Below are positions 17,345 to 25,492 of a DNA stretch of 64,000 nucleotides, piece by piece. The notes beneath the pieces are model-generated. The model searched no databases and was not told where the DNA came from. It saw nothing but the letters and a program-made list of their open reading frames with translations. This stretch comes from Empedobacter brevis_A (GTDB lineage: Bacteria; Bacteroidota; Bacteroidia; Flavobacteriales; Weeksellaceae): assembly GCF_965118635.1 (NCBI RefSeq), contig NZ_CBCPHV010000005.1, positions 186,001 to 250,000 on the forward strand, given 5' to 3'. Numbering within the stretch: position 1 is the stretch's first letter; every line of letters starts with the position of its first letter. Made by a program: the position numbers and the translations under genes.

Positions 17345-18439
17345 ATGAAAAAAATTTTCATCTTTCTACATAAGTGGTTAGGTTTATTTACAGGCATAAT
17401 AATCTTTATTGTCGCTATTACAGGAGCAATTTTCTGTTTTCAAGATGAATTGAAAGATGCTCTTTTTAATTACAGAAAAATAGAAGTAAGTCATCAACCT
17501 TTTATACAACCGAGCCAAATCATTCAAAACGTTCAGAAGAAAAATCCTAAACATCAAGTTTTACGTGTGATGTATATGGATAAAAATCGCACGACAGTTG
17601 TGATGACAAAAGATGACAAAAAAGAATCCTATTTTATATACATTAATCCTTATTCTGGCAAAATTCTATACCAAGAAAATATGAAACAAGATTTATTCTT
17701 GGTTATTCAGTATATTCATATGAATCTTTTATTAGGAGAAATTGGTAAAAATATCATTGGAATTTCAACCGTTATTTTTGTCATTATTATGATAAGTGGT
17801 TTGATTTTATGGTGGCCAAAAAAGAAAAAACAAGCTAAAAATGCACTGACAATAAAATGGAATGCGAAATGGAAACGTGTGAATTATGATTTACATAATG
17901 TATTAGGTTTCTATGCATTTTCTATAGCCATAATTGTTGCTTTATCTGGTTTAGCTTTTAGTTTCAAACCCATTAGAGAATCGTATTCACAAATTGTCAA
18001 TTTAGGAAAATCCTATCCAAATGAGGAAAAAGGATATGTTTACAAACCCTCTAAAATTTTAGTAAACAATTTTTCAGTTGTCGATAAAGCATATCAATAT
18101 AGTTTAAAGAATAGTCCTAATGCAACAATGCATTGGATTTATATGCCTATTCCTGAAAAAAATCCATTGGCAATAAGAGCTTATCACAAAAGTTTACAAT
18201 ATTATACTGTTGACGAATATCAATTTGATTCAGAACAATTTAAAGCATCTCAATTAATGGATAAAGATTTATCAAATGGTAAAAAATTTTCTAATGCGAT
18301 GTATGATATTCATACTGGACAAATTTTAGGATTATTTGGAAAGATATTAGCTTTTAGCTCTTCAATGATTGTAGCAAGTTTACCAATTACAGGTTTTCTT
18401 ATATGGCGAAACAAAAAGCGAAAGAACAAAAAAGCTTAG
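17345..18439 (+). CDS. PepSY-associated transmembrane protein (possible ferric-siderophore reductase)
   Basis: A 364-residue inner-membrane protein of the PepSY_TM (PiuB-like) family. It starts KIFIFLHKWLGLFTGIIIFIVAITGAI, with His-containing helix 1, then a periplasmic PepSY region, helices at about 138-155 (MISGLILWWPKKKKQ) and 190-210 (DLHNVLGFYAFSIAIIVALSGL), a second periplasmic part with NATMHWIYMP, and a last helix before the basic tail NKKRKNKKA. Members accompany TonB receptors and are thought to reduce or process ferric siderophores. It shares its promoter region with the divergent TonB receptor. The stop codon lies within its terminator hairpin. Confidence 0.85.
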   Translation: MKKIFIFLHKWLGLFTGIIIFIVAITGAIFCFQDELKDALFNYRKIEVSHQPFIQPSQIIQNVQKKNPKHQVLRVMYMDKNRTTVVMTKDDKKESYFIYINPYSGKILYQENMKQDLFLVIQYIHMNLLLGEIGKNIIGISTVIFVIIMISGLILWWPKKKKQAKNALTIKWNAKWKRVNYDLHNVLGFYAFSIAIIVALSGLAFSFKPIRESYSQIVNLGKSYPNEEKGYVYKPSKILVNNFSVVDKAYQYSLKNSPNATMHWIYMPIPEKNPLAIRAYHKSLQYYTVDEYQFDSEQFKASQLMDKDLSNGKKFSNAMYDIHTGQILGLFGKILAFSSSMIVASLPITGFLIWRNKKRKNKKA

Positions 18440-18452
18440 TTAAATAACTAAG
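18435..18452. terminator. Convergent terminator (PepSY / MFS)
   Basis: CTTAGTTA and TAACTAAG form an 8-bp stem with a 2-base centre and flanking A and T runs; it includes the PepSY stop codon. Confidence 0.75.
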
Positions 18453-18459
18453 TTTTTAT

Positions 18460-19713
18460 TTACTTCAATTCTACATGCCTAATTTGTTTGATAAAAAATG
18501 CGATAAATATCACTGTTAAAATCGTCATTATTCCTCCAAAAATAATTCCAGGAACTAATCCTAAAAATGTTGCTGCAATTCCACTTTCTAGAGCTCCTAA
18601 TTCATTAGAAGAACTAACAAAAATAGAATTCACTGAGGAAACTCTACCTTTTAAATTTTCTGGCGTTTTGATTTGTAAAATACTTTGACGAATTACCATA
18701 GATATTGAATCGAAAGCTCCAGCAAATAATAAAATCGCAAAACATAAATAGAGATTTTGACTAAATCCAAAACCAATAATACAAACTCCAAACATAGCAA
18801 CAGCTAGCAATAATCTTGGTCCGACATTTCCTTTTAATAAACTCGGTATCATTGATAAGAAAAACAGCATAATAATAGATCCTATTCCGTGTGCAGAACG
18901 TAATAATCCAAATGCTTCAGAACCTTGATTCAATACTTTTTCGACAAATGCTGGTAATAATGATTCTGCTCCACCAAAGAAAACGGCAAACATATCTAAA
19001 CTTAAAACAGCCAAAATAATTGGTGTTGCCCAAATAAATTTCAATCCTTCTTTGATGCGTATCATTGGAGATTCTATCGATTCAAATTCTGTAATTTCTG
19101 CTGGCTTTTTAGAAATCAATAATATCATAATCATCGAAATACACATAATTGTAAAAGCTGTTATTAAAGCTGCTTCTATTCCAAAATTTGCTAAAATAAC
19201 TCCTCCAGACAATGGTCCTAATACAGAACCAATCATAAATGCGGAAGAGGAAACTGGAATTGCTTTTGTATAATTTTCTTTACGAACCACTAAGGCTAAA
19301 AGTGCAAACAAAGCTGGTCCACTAAAAGATCTTGTTAATCCCAAAATAAAAAATGCGAAATAACAGATTCCTAAATAAACAGGAATTCCAATTTCTTGTC
19401 GAACTGATGGAAAATTAACAATCATTAGCACAAAAGAAGCGATCATAAAACAACCAATGCTTCGTACCAAAATCATTCTTTTATCCAATCTATCGACCAG
19501 TTGCCCTGCATAAAATGCAGTTAGAAGAATTGGTAAAAACTCAGCTAAACCTATTAAACCAAGAAAAATCTCTTTCTTCGTTACTTTAAAAATTTCGTAG
19601 GCTACGGAAGTACTTTGAATGAATAAAGCAAAGATTAAGGAAAACCTTAAAAATATGAATGGAATAAATTCTTTATTTTTCCAAACGGACGGAATCTTCT
19701 TCTCTGTCGTCAT
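18460..19713 (-). CDS. MFS transporter (EntS-like drug/siderophore exporter family)
   Basis: A 417-residue protein with 12 predicted membrane helices. The loop between helices 2 and 3 reads YAGQLVDRLDKRMILV, the MFS motif A region, and the middle has a cytoplasmic loop (KKPAEITEFESIESPMIRIKEG). It resembles the MFS_3/EntS group, exporters of enterobactin, macrolides and other compounds. It lies head to tail against the PepSY gene, near the iron-related TonB receptor, so siderophore export is possible, but no biosynthesis genes are in view. An FNR-like site, TTGAT-n4-ATCAA, lies 35 bases before the start. Confidence 0.8.
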   Translation of the reverse strand: MTTEKKIPSVWKNKEFIPFIFLRFSLIFALFIQSTSVAYEIFKVTKKEIFLGLIGLAEFLPILLTAFYAGQLVDRLDKRMILVRSIGCFMIASFVLMIVNFPSVRQEIGIPVYLGICYFAFFILGLTRSFSGPALFALLALVVRKENYTKAIPVSSSAFMIGSVLGPLSGGVILANFGIEAALITAFTIMCISMIMILLISKKPAEITEFESIESPMIRIKEGLKFIWATPIILAVLSLDMFAVFFGGAESLLPAFVEKVLNQGSEAFGLLRSAHGIGSIIMLFFLSMIPSLLKGNVGPRLLLAVAMFGVCIIGFGFSQNLYLCFAILLFAGAFDSISMVIRQSILQIKTPENLKGRVSSVNSIFVSSSNELGALESGIAATFLGLVPGIIFGGIMTILTVIFIAFFIKQIRHVELK

Positions 19714-19747
19714 TTTTTAAATTGAATTTTGATCTTTTAAATGTACA

Positions 19748-19761
19748 TTGATTTTTATCAA
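19748..19761. promoter_or_regulatory. Candidate Crp/Fnr-type operator before the MFS gene
   Basis: TTGATTTTTATCAA is a perfect match to the FNR consensus TTGAT-n4-ATCAA and sits 35 bases before the MFS start codon. The gap 19714-19990 otherwise holds the palindrome at 19961 and A/T-rich sequence. Confidence 0.35.
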
Positions 19762-19960
19762 ATCATCTTGATTTTGGTTAATTATTTTTTTGAACATCAA
19801 CAAAAAAAATGCGATTCAATAATTTAAATATTTGGAAAAAATAACAACCAATTTCATTTCCAATTTTCATTAAAATTCCTCCATTTCATCAGCTTTTATT
19901 ACTGATAAATATTATGTTTTAACCCTATAAAAAAATTTGTCAGGTTTCATATATTATTTA

Positions 19961-19973
19961 ATTTAGACTAAAT
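19961..19973. promoter_or_regulatory. Palindrome upstream of the FG-GAP gene
   Basis: ATTTAG-A-CTAAAT is a perfect inverted repeat 18 bases before the ATG at 19991. It resembles metal-repressor sites in sequence but the regulator is unknown. Confidence 0.3.
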
Positions 19974-19990
19974 AAAAATAATTATAATAT

Positions 19991-21703
19991 ATGAAAAAAT
20001 TTACCTTTTTATTAGCACTATTACCATTAGCATTGAATGCCCAAAATTTTAAAGAAATAAAAACCTCTATCGCTGATTATTACTACTCTTCGAGCGATAT
20101 TGCCGATTTTGATGGAGACGGTTTTTTAGATGTAATTTATAATGGTGCAATAGATTCTGATAAAGACGGAAATGTTGATGTTACCTTCAATGAAATTTAC
20201 AAAAACACAAATGGAGTTTTTTCTACTTACGGCGATTTAGGAATTAATTCTACTCACTTAGGAGATATCAAATTTATAGATTTTGATAATGATGGTCTTT
20301 TAGATATTGTTTCTACAGGATTAAGTTATAATGATATTGTCAACTATCAACAATACAAATTTAGAAATACAGGAAATGGTTTCGAAATGATTGAAAACAC
20401 ACCAGGAAAAATCTATGGATCGTTAGAAGTTTTTGATTTCAATAATGATGGAAAACAAGATTTTGCCTTGAACGGTGTACAATATGTAAAAGATAAAGGA
20501 TTTGTTTTTGAATTGGATTTGCATAAAAACAACGGAAATGGTTTCGATGTAAAAAATGCTTGGTTGCCTGGCACTCAAAATGGAAGTTTCAAAGTGATGG
20601 ATCTAAATAACGATAATCTTCTTGATGCTGTTGTTTTTGGTTTTGATGCTGATATGACAGCAACTTTCAAAGTTTATTTAAACAATAATGGAAAATTAGA
20701 ATTTTCTCAAGATTTACCTGGAATGAGCGATGGAAAAATGAATTATGCCGATTTTAACGGAGATGGTTTTTTAGATTTGGTTGCTTCTGGTGTTGACGAG
20801 GATTTTAATGAATATTTAACTGTTTTATGGAACGATGGAAAAGGAAAATTCACTTCAGAAATTATTGAGAATGAAGGCCTTTTAGGATCTAGTATCAAAA
20901 CTGGAGATTTAAATAATGATGGTTACTACGATTTTATAGTTATCGGAGATGATGAAGATTTTAACGGATGGGTTAAAGTTTTTCTTTATAATCCTTCTAC
21001 TCATAGTTTCACAAAAGCAGAAGATACAGGATTATCTAATTTAGGAAGCCAAGGAAATATTCAACTTTTAGATTATGACAATGACAACCATTTAGATGTA
21101 TTAATGTCTGGTTTTGATTGGAATCAAGAAAGTATTCCAGCTTTAACCAAATTATTCAAAAATACTTCTGCGGAAGAAAATAAAAAACCTCTTGCTCCTA
21201 CAAGTCTTTATTTAGAGAAAAAAGATAATCGATATAATTTTTCTTGGAATGGAGCAAGTGATGACAAAACTCCAACGAAAGCATTACGATACGAAATAAA
21301 AGTAGGAACAAAAGCTGGTGCACAAGATATTGCAAAATATGTTGTTACAACTCCATCTTGGTTCTTGGAATTAGAAAATGCTCCTGAAAATATTTATTGG
21401 AGTGTAAAATCTATTGATGCTTCTAATACATATTCTGATGCTTCTAAAGAAGGAAATCTTTCGCTTACAGATTATTCAATTGCAAATGAGATACAACTTT
21501 ATCCAAACCCTGCATCTGACAAAGTTTTTGTAAAAGCTGATGACTTGAATTCTGTTGAGTTATATGATTTATCAGGAAGAAAAATTAATTTCCAACTAAA
21601 CTCAGATCGTTCAATCAATATTACATCTTTGCCAAAAGGAATTTATCTTATTAAATTGAATGTTAAAGGACAAACAGTTACTAAAAAATTAATCAAAAAA
21701 TAA
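19991..21703 (+). CDS. Secreted FG-GAP/VCBS repeat protein with T9SS sorting domain
   Basis: A 570-residue protein with a signal peptide (1-17, ending LNAQ). Residues 25-395 carry about seven FG-GAP/VCBS-like repeats with calcium-binding cores such as DFDGDGFLD, DFDNDGLLD, DFNNDGKQD, DFNGDGFLD, DLNNDGYYD and DYDNDNHLD, predicted to form a beta-propeller. A fibronectin-like region follows (APTSLYLEKKDN...). The last 75 residues are a type A T9SS sorting domain (YPNPASDKVFVKA, then LPKGIYLIKLNVKGQTVTKKLIKK). The protein is therefore probably secreted across the outer membrane by type IX secretion and attached to the surface. The ligand is unknown. It is monocistronic. Confidence 0.88.
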   Translation: MKKFTFLLALLPLALNAQNFKEIKTSIADYYYSSSDIADFDGDGFLDVIYNGAIDSDKDGNVDVTFNEIYKNTNGVFSTYGDLGINSTHLGDIKFIDFDNDGLLDIVSTGLSYNDIVNYQQYKFRNTGNGFEMIENTPGKIYGSLEVFDFNNDGKQDFALNGVQYVKDKGFVFELDLHKNNGNGFDVKNAWLPGTQNGSFKVMDLNNDNLLDAVVFGFDADMTATFKVYLNNNGKLEFSQDLPGMSDGKMNYADFNGDGFLDLVASGVDEDFNEYLTVLWNDGKGKFTSEIIENEGLLGSSIKTGDLNNDGYYDFIVIGDDEDFNGWVKVFLYNPSTHSFTKAEDTGLSNLGSQGNIQLLDYDNDNHLDVLMSGFDWNQESIPALTKLFKNTSAEENKKPLAPTSLYLEKKDNRYNFSWNGASDDKTPTKALRYEIKVGTKAGAQDIAKYVVTTPSWFLELENAPENIYWSVKSIDASNTYSDASKEGNLSLTDYSIANEIQLYPNPASDKVFVKADDLNSVELYDLSGRKINFQLNSDRSINITSLPKGIYLIKLNVKGQTVTKKLIKK

Positions 21704-21726
21704 TTAATAACTAAAATCAATTGATT

Positions 21727-21754
21727 AAAAAGTGAGCTGAAAAAGCTCACTTTT
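21727..21754 (+). terminator. Terminator of the FG-GAP gene
   Basis: AAAAGTGAGCT pairs with AGCTCACTTTT over a short loop, 24 bases after the stop codon. Confidence 0.85.
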
Positions 21755-21764
21755 GTTTTAAACA

Positions 21765-21798
21765 AAAAAACTTCGTGAATTAATTCACGAAGTTTTTT
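21765..21798. terminator. Perfect 34-bp palindromic terminator of ribB
   Basis: Left half AAAAAACTTCGTGAATT is the exact reverse complement of the right half. It lies after the ribB stop codon, back to back with the FG-GAP terminator. Confidence 0.85.
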
Positions 21799-21830
21799 GA
21801 AAGTTTATGATTTTATATTTATGATTCAGT

Positions 21831-22493
21831 TTAAGCGAATTCTAACTCTTTTTTATTCTCTAATTGAAGACGATATTCGTAAATATCTTCAATTGTTAAA
21901 ACAGTCATTTCATTCTTCTCTGCAAAATCTATAATTTGAGGCACTTTTGCCATAGTTCCATCAGGATTTGTTAATTCGCACAAAACAGCTTCATTTCCCA
22001 AACCAGCCAATTTTACAATATCTATACTTCCTTCTGTATGTCCACGGCGTTCCATAACACCATTTGGACGAGCTATTAAAGGAAAAACATGTCCAGGACG
22101 ATTAAGATCTGAAGGTTTTGCAAAAGAATTAACTGCAGTTTTTATCGTTTGAATACGATCAGCAGCAGAAACGCCAGTTGTAACACCTTCTTTAGCTTCA
22201 ATTGTAACAGTAAATGCTGTATGGAAACGAGAATTATTGTTTTCCACCATCGGATTCAATTCCAATTCATTTGCTTTTTCTTGAGATATGCACAGACAAA
22301 CAATTCCGCTACATTCGCGAATTAAAATAGCCATATCTGGAGCTGTAATTGTGGAAGCAGGAAAAATAATATCACCTTCGTTTTCACGATTTTCATCATC
22401 GATTAATAAAATTCCTTTTCCGTTTTGAAGTTCTTTAATTGCATTTGCAATTCTTTCATTGGCAGTTGAGCCAAATTGTGTGATTGTTTTCAT
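21831..22493 (-). CDS. ribB: 3,4-dihydroxy-2-butanone-4-phosphate synthase
   Basis: A 220-residue protein from the ATG at 22493 (MKTITQFGSTANERI). The active-site loop DDENRENEGDIIFPAS binds metal and substrate; FHTAFTVTIEA, TGVSAADRIQTI, RPGHVFPLIARPNGVMERRGHTEG and the final segment to TMAKVP are all standard RibB motifs. It converts ribulose 5-phosphate to DHBP and formate in flavin synthesis. It stands alone, without the fused GTP cyclohydrolase II (RibA) domain found in RibBA. The FMN riboswitch lies upstream, so expression should fall when FMN is plentiful. The longer frame from 22538 lacks homologue support. Confidence 0.95.
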   Translation of the reverse strand: MKTITQFGSTANERIANAIKELQNGKGILLIDDENRENEGDIIFPASTITAPDMAILIRECSGIVCLCISQEKANELELNPMVENNNSRFHTAFTVTIEAKEGVTTGVSAADRIQTIKTAVNSFAKPSDLNRPGHVFPLIARPNGVMERRGHTEGSIDIVKLAGLGNEAVLCELTNPDGTMAKVPQIIDFAEKNEMTVLTIEDIYEYRLQLENKKELEFA

Positions 22494-22567
22494 TTGATTT
22501 TTGTTTTTATCATGAAACATCACTTCAGGGCGAAACACATTGTTAAGTAATGAATTTAAAATTGCAG

Positions 22568-22590
22568 GTTTTGAGTTTTTTACTCAAAAC
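22568..22590 (-). promoter_or_regulatory. Hairpin between the FMN riboswitch and ribB
   Basis: GTTTTGAG and CTCAAAAC form an 8-bp stem with a 7-base loop in the leader. No T run follows, so it is not an obvious terminator; it may be part of the expression platform. Confidence 0.35.
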
Positions 22591-22629
22591 TTAACATTTA
22601 TCATTCATAACTTTCAATTATGTTCAATT

Positions 22630-22750
22630 TTCTTCTCTCATCCAGACTATACTGTCGGTTTTGGAATTTCGCCAAATCAGTCCCATAACAAAGTTAAAAG
22701 GAGTCGCGGACTATAACCGCCGGTAAGGAATTTCGCCTTGCCCCGAAGAA
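22630..22750 (-). promoter_or_regulatory. FMN riboswitch (RFN element)
   Basis: Read on the minus strand the element starts near TCTTCGGGGCAAGG and includes the conserved ACCGGCGGTTATAGTCCGCGA and GAAATTCC segments, ending with CAGTATAGTCTGGATGAGAG. These are the RFN core sequences, including the closing P1 stem TTCTTC/GAAGAA. It controls the ribB gene downstream. The promoter -7 element TAAGTTTG lies just upstream at 22807-22814. Confidence 0.95.
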
Positions 22751-22806
22751 AATTTCGTTTGTTAATACTAATTTTTTATTTTAAAAATTACCATAAACTT
22801 TCATTA

Positions 22807-22814
22807 CAAACTTA
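22807..22814 (-). promoter_or_regulatory. Probable -7 element for the riboswitch-ribB transcript
   Basis: TAAGTTTG on the minus strand fits TAnnTTTG and is placed about 55 bases before the riboswitch. Confidence 0.4.
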
Positions 22815-22852
22815 CAAAATAGAAATGAGTTATTTATAATGAGTAAAGGTAA

Positions 22853-23473
22853 TTATAGTAATCTTGTAAGAATTGGTTTAATTTGATTTGCGATAAAATC
22901 ATAACCTTTCTCATTTGGATGAATTCCATCTTTTGAGAGAAATTCTTCTTTATTTGGATTAAAACTTGAATAAATATCAATAAAGTTAATATTATTTTGA
23001 GAAGCTAATTCTTTTATTTTTTGATTATATAATTCAATTTTTTCAGATGTACGAAATTTACGTTCAGGAATTTTTACACCATCAACTTTTTTAGAAATTG
23101 GTAAAATATTTAGCATATAAATATTCGTTGTAAATTCTTTCGCTTGGGAAATAACTTCAAATAAGTTTGCTTCAAAATCTGCTAAAGAAACCAATTCTAT
23201 ATCATTTTTTTCAGCTACATCATTAGCTCCATAAAATAAGAAAATTAGGTTTTCATCCGGTGAAATACGCGCATTTGTTTCAACTTCAAAACGCTTCATT
23301 AAGCCTTCAGTTGTCTCTCCTCCTATTCCAAGATTAAAACAATTAACTTCATTTGCATTGTTATTGTAAAATTCTGCATGACAATATCGTTTCAAAATTT
23401 CTACATAACCTCCTAATATTCCGTCGTATTCTCCGTACGTAATACTATCTCCAAAAAATAAGCAGTTTGTCAT
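22853..23473 (-). CDS. SGNH/GDSL-family hydrolase
   Basis: A 206-residue protein with the block order of SGNH hydrolases: block I FFGDSITYG (nucleophile Ser10), block II with Gly (LGIGGETTEG), block III YGANDV (oxyanion Asn), block V DGIHPNEKGY (catalytic Asp and His). The length matches single-domain TesA-like esterases/lipases. There is no signal peptide, so it is probably cytoplasmic. The substrate could be a lysophospholipid, an acylated sugar or a thioester. It begins about 95 bases after the radical SAM gene on the same strand and may belong to that transcript; no terminator is evident in the gap. Confidence 0.85.
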   Translation of the reverse strand: MTNCLFFGDSITYGEYDGILGGYVEILKRYCHAEFYNNNANEVNCFNLGIGGETTEGLMKRFEVETNARISPDENLIFLFYGANDVAEKNDIELVSLADFEANLFEVISQAKEFTTNIYMLNILPISKKVDGVKIPERKFRTSEKIELYNQKIKELASQNNINFIDIYSSFNPNKEEFLSKDGIHPNEKGYDFIANQIKPILTRLL

Positions 23474-23559
23474 TTTATTGTTTAATTTTTAAATATTATT
23501 CCTTTTGAAATCCTTTATAAATGATTTTCTTTTAATAAAAGTAAAGAAAAATAATTCAT

Positions 23560-24969
23560 CTAAAATAGCACTTTATCATCTTTTCTCAACTCTTCCAAAT
23601 AATCTGCTTTTTCGTCGCGGTAAAATAAATTCATCGTTTCGAATGGAATTAATTTCAAATCTTTGTTCACAATATGTACACAAGATTTTTTTACAGCACG
23701 AACATCAAAATCATTTGCATCCATAAAATTCATAATAATTATTCGAAACAAATTATCATAATCTAAATCCAATTCAGGCGCGCAAACTTCTGGTAAACAA
23801 CAAAGTAATTGATTCACTTTCGGTTGCACTTTATCAACCGAAATTCCTGTACTAAAAATGTCTAATAATTGCACTTTTAATTCTTCGTCTTGTTCGTAAA
23901 CAATTGTATTTTTTGATTCATTATTCAACAAATCCGCAGGATTTATGTAACGTGTAAGCGGAATAACCTCATCATTCAATTTCAACATATATCCCATTGC
24001 CAAAGCATCTGGATTACACGGGACTGGAATAATATCATCTGAATTGAAAAGTGGATATTGATCAATAATTTCTTGACGAACTTCTGTCAATGTAATTTTT
24101 TCGTGAGCCGAATCATCTCTATTTCTTCCCGCAATTTCTACAGGTTGAAACGTCACGCCACGTACACATTTTTGTTTGAGTGCAAAATCAATTATTTTAC
24201 CTATTTCATCAATATTTTTATCTTTTTGTAATACAACAACCAAAGTTGTAGAAAGATTTAATTCATTCAATTTTTCTAAAGCTTTCATTCGAACATCAGT
24301 CAAGTCTTTACCTCTAAAATCTTCTAAAACTTCTTTTTTGAATGAATCAAATTGTAAATAAACTTCAAATTCTGGTGCATAAGTCGCTAATTTTTCAGCA
24401 AAACCAGGATCATTTGCTATTCTAATACCATTTGTATTCAACATCAAATGTTTAATCGGTTTTGACTTGGCTATTTCCATAATTTCAAAAAATTGCGGAT
24501 GAATTGTTGGCTCACCGCCACTAATTTGTACCACATCTGGCTCACCTTCATTTTTTACAATTGTATCGAACATAGCTTCGATTTGCTCTAAACTACGATG
24601 AGAACCGTAATGAGGTGATGACATAGCATAACAAGTTGGACATGTCAAATTGCATCGGTCTGTCACTTCTACAATTGATAAACATGAATGTTGCTCGTGA
24701 TCAACACATAAACCGCAATCGTACGGACAACCATAATCGACATCCGTTCCAAAATGCAAAGGCATCTCAGAAGCTTTATTATAATTTCTGATGTTCTTGT
24801 AATAATCAACATCAGTTGCAATTTTTGTTTTGAAAAAACCATGATCTGGGCAACGTTTTGTCATAAAAACATTTTGGTCCTCAATAATAATTTTTGCCCC
24901 AACTCGTTTCAAACATTCTGGACAAAGACTTATTGTATAATCGTAATAGGTGTAATTTCTAACTGGCAT
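23560..24969 (-). CDS. Radical SAM protein, tetraether-synthase-like (COG1964/MJ0619-like)
   Basis: A 469-residue enzyme. N-terminal metal-type Cys motif CPEC (16,19) and Cys40-Pro-Asp-His-Gly, a second cluster CPYDCGLC (81-88) with Cys96, then the radical SAM motif CNLTCPTC (Cys106, Cys110, Cys113), a GGEPT motif (ISGGEPT) and a C-terminal part with CCLPEVC and KSC. This order of extra Cys clusters is that of the MJ0619/Tes group, in which archaeal Tes couples lipid tails by C-C bond formation. The function of bacterial members is less clear. It is the last of four closely spaced genes, after an Lgt-like protein and two small membrane proteins, which points to a lipid or lipoprotein substrate. 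Family membership is clear; the reaction is inferred. Confidence 0.8.
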   Translation of the reverse strand: MPVRNYTYYDYTISLCPECLKRVGAKIIIEDQNVFMTKRCPDHGFFKTKIATDVDYYKNIRNYNKASEMPLHFGTDVDYGCPYDCGLCVDHEQHSCLSIVEVTDRCNLTCPTCYAMSSPHYGSHRSLEQIEAMFDTIVKNEGEPDVVQISGGEPTIHPQFFEIMEIAKSKPIKHLMLNTNGIRIANDPGFAEKLATYAPEFEVYLQFDSFKKEVLEDFRGKDLTDVRMKALEKLNELNLSTTLVVVLQKDKNIDEIGKIIDFALKQKCVRGVTFQPVEIAGRNRDDSAHEKITLTEVRQEIIDQYPLFNSDDIIPVPCNPDALAMGYMLKLNDEVIPLTRYINPADLLNNESKNTIVYEQDEELKVQLLDIFSTGISVDKVQPKVNQLLCCLPEVCAPELDLDYDNLFRIIIMNFMDANDFDVRAVKKSCVHIVNKDLKLIPFETMNLFYRDEKADYLEELRKDDKVLF

Positions 24970-24996
24970 AGTATGGTTTTGAGTATATAAAATCTT

Positions 24997-25245
24997 CTAT
25001 AATAAAATAGAAACAATTGATATTAAAGAAATTAGAATAATTAAAATGATCAAACTAATAAATGATATAAAAAACAATAACATTAATCGTTTTCGATTAA
25101 CATTTTTCTGAATTAATTTATAAATTAAAGTAATAAGACTTGAACCTATAAAAGCTATAAGAATTACAGCTAATACAACAAGAAAAATAATAAAATTTAT
25201 AGTTCCTTCATGTATAAAATTTTGTAAAAAAATAACTGCTAACAT
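24997..25245 (-). CDS. Small two-helix membrane protein
   Basis: An 82-residue protein with two predicted membrane helices (residues 14-46 and 53-82) separated by a positive loop (KLIQKNVNRKR). The end of helix 1 reads IGSSLITLI. The product of the preceding gene has the same plan (VGSLISLI and then HKKERK), so the two are tandem paralogues or arose by duplication. I do not recognise the family. It starts 10 bases after its paralogue's stop codon and ends 27 bases before the radical SAM start, so all belong to one operon. It may be a membrane subunit for the lipid-related enzymes next to it. Confidence 0.6.
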   Translation of the reverse strand: MLAVIFLQNFIHEGTINFIIFLVVLAVILIAFIGSSLITLIYKLIQKNVNRKRLMLLFFISFISLIILIILISLISIVSILL

Positions 25246-25255
25246 TGGTTAATAT

Positions 25256-25492
25256 TTACACTATTGAACCACAAATCATTCCTGAAATAACAAGTGTTAT
25301 TAATGCACACATTCCGAAAACCATTAAATAGTATTTTCGTTCTTTTTTGTGTCCCGAAATTGAGTTAATAATTAGCGAAATTAATGAACCAACAACTCCT
25401 CCAATAATTGCGATTCCTAACAAAATTATGATGATAACATAAATAATTCCGTTTCCAAGACCACCTTCTGCAAAGATAACTGTGTAAATCAT
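25256..25492 (-). CDS. Small two-helix membrane protein
   Basis: A 78-residue protein with two membrane helices (14-46 and 53-75) and a basic loop SGHKKERKYY. The first helix is Gly-rich (GIAIIGGVVGSLISLI). It resembles the next gene in plan and in the GSLI(S/T)LI segment. Its ATG overlaps the stop codon of the Lgt-like gene by 4 bases (ATGA), so translation is coupled. I do not recognise the family, and no catalytic residues are visible. Confidence 0.6.
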   Translation of the reverse strand: MIYTVIFAEGGLGNGIIYVIIIILLGIAIIGGVVGSLISLIINSISGHKKERKYYLMVFGMCALITLVISGMICGSIV

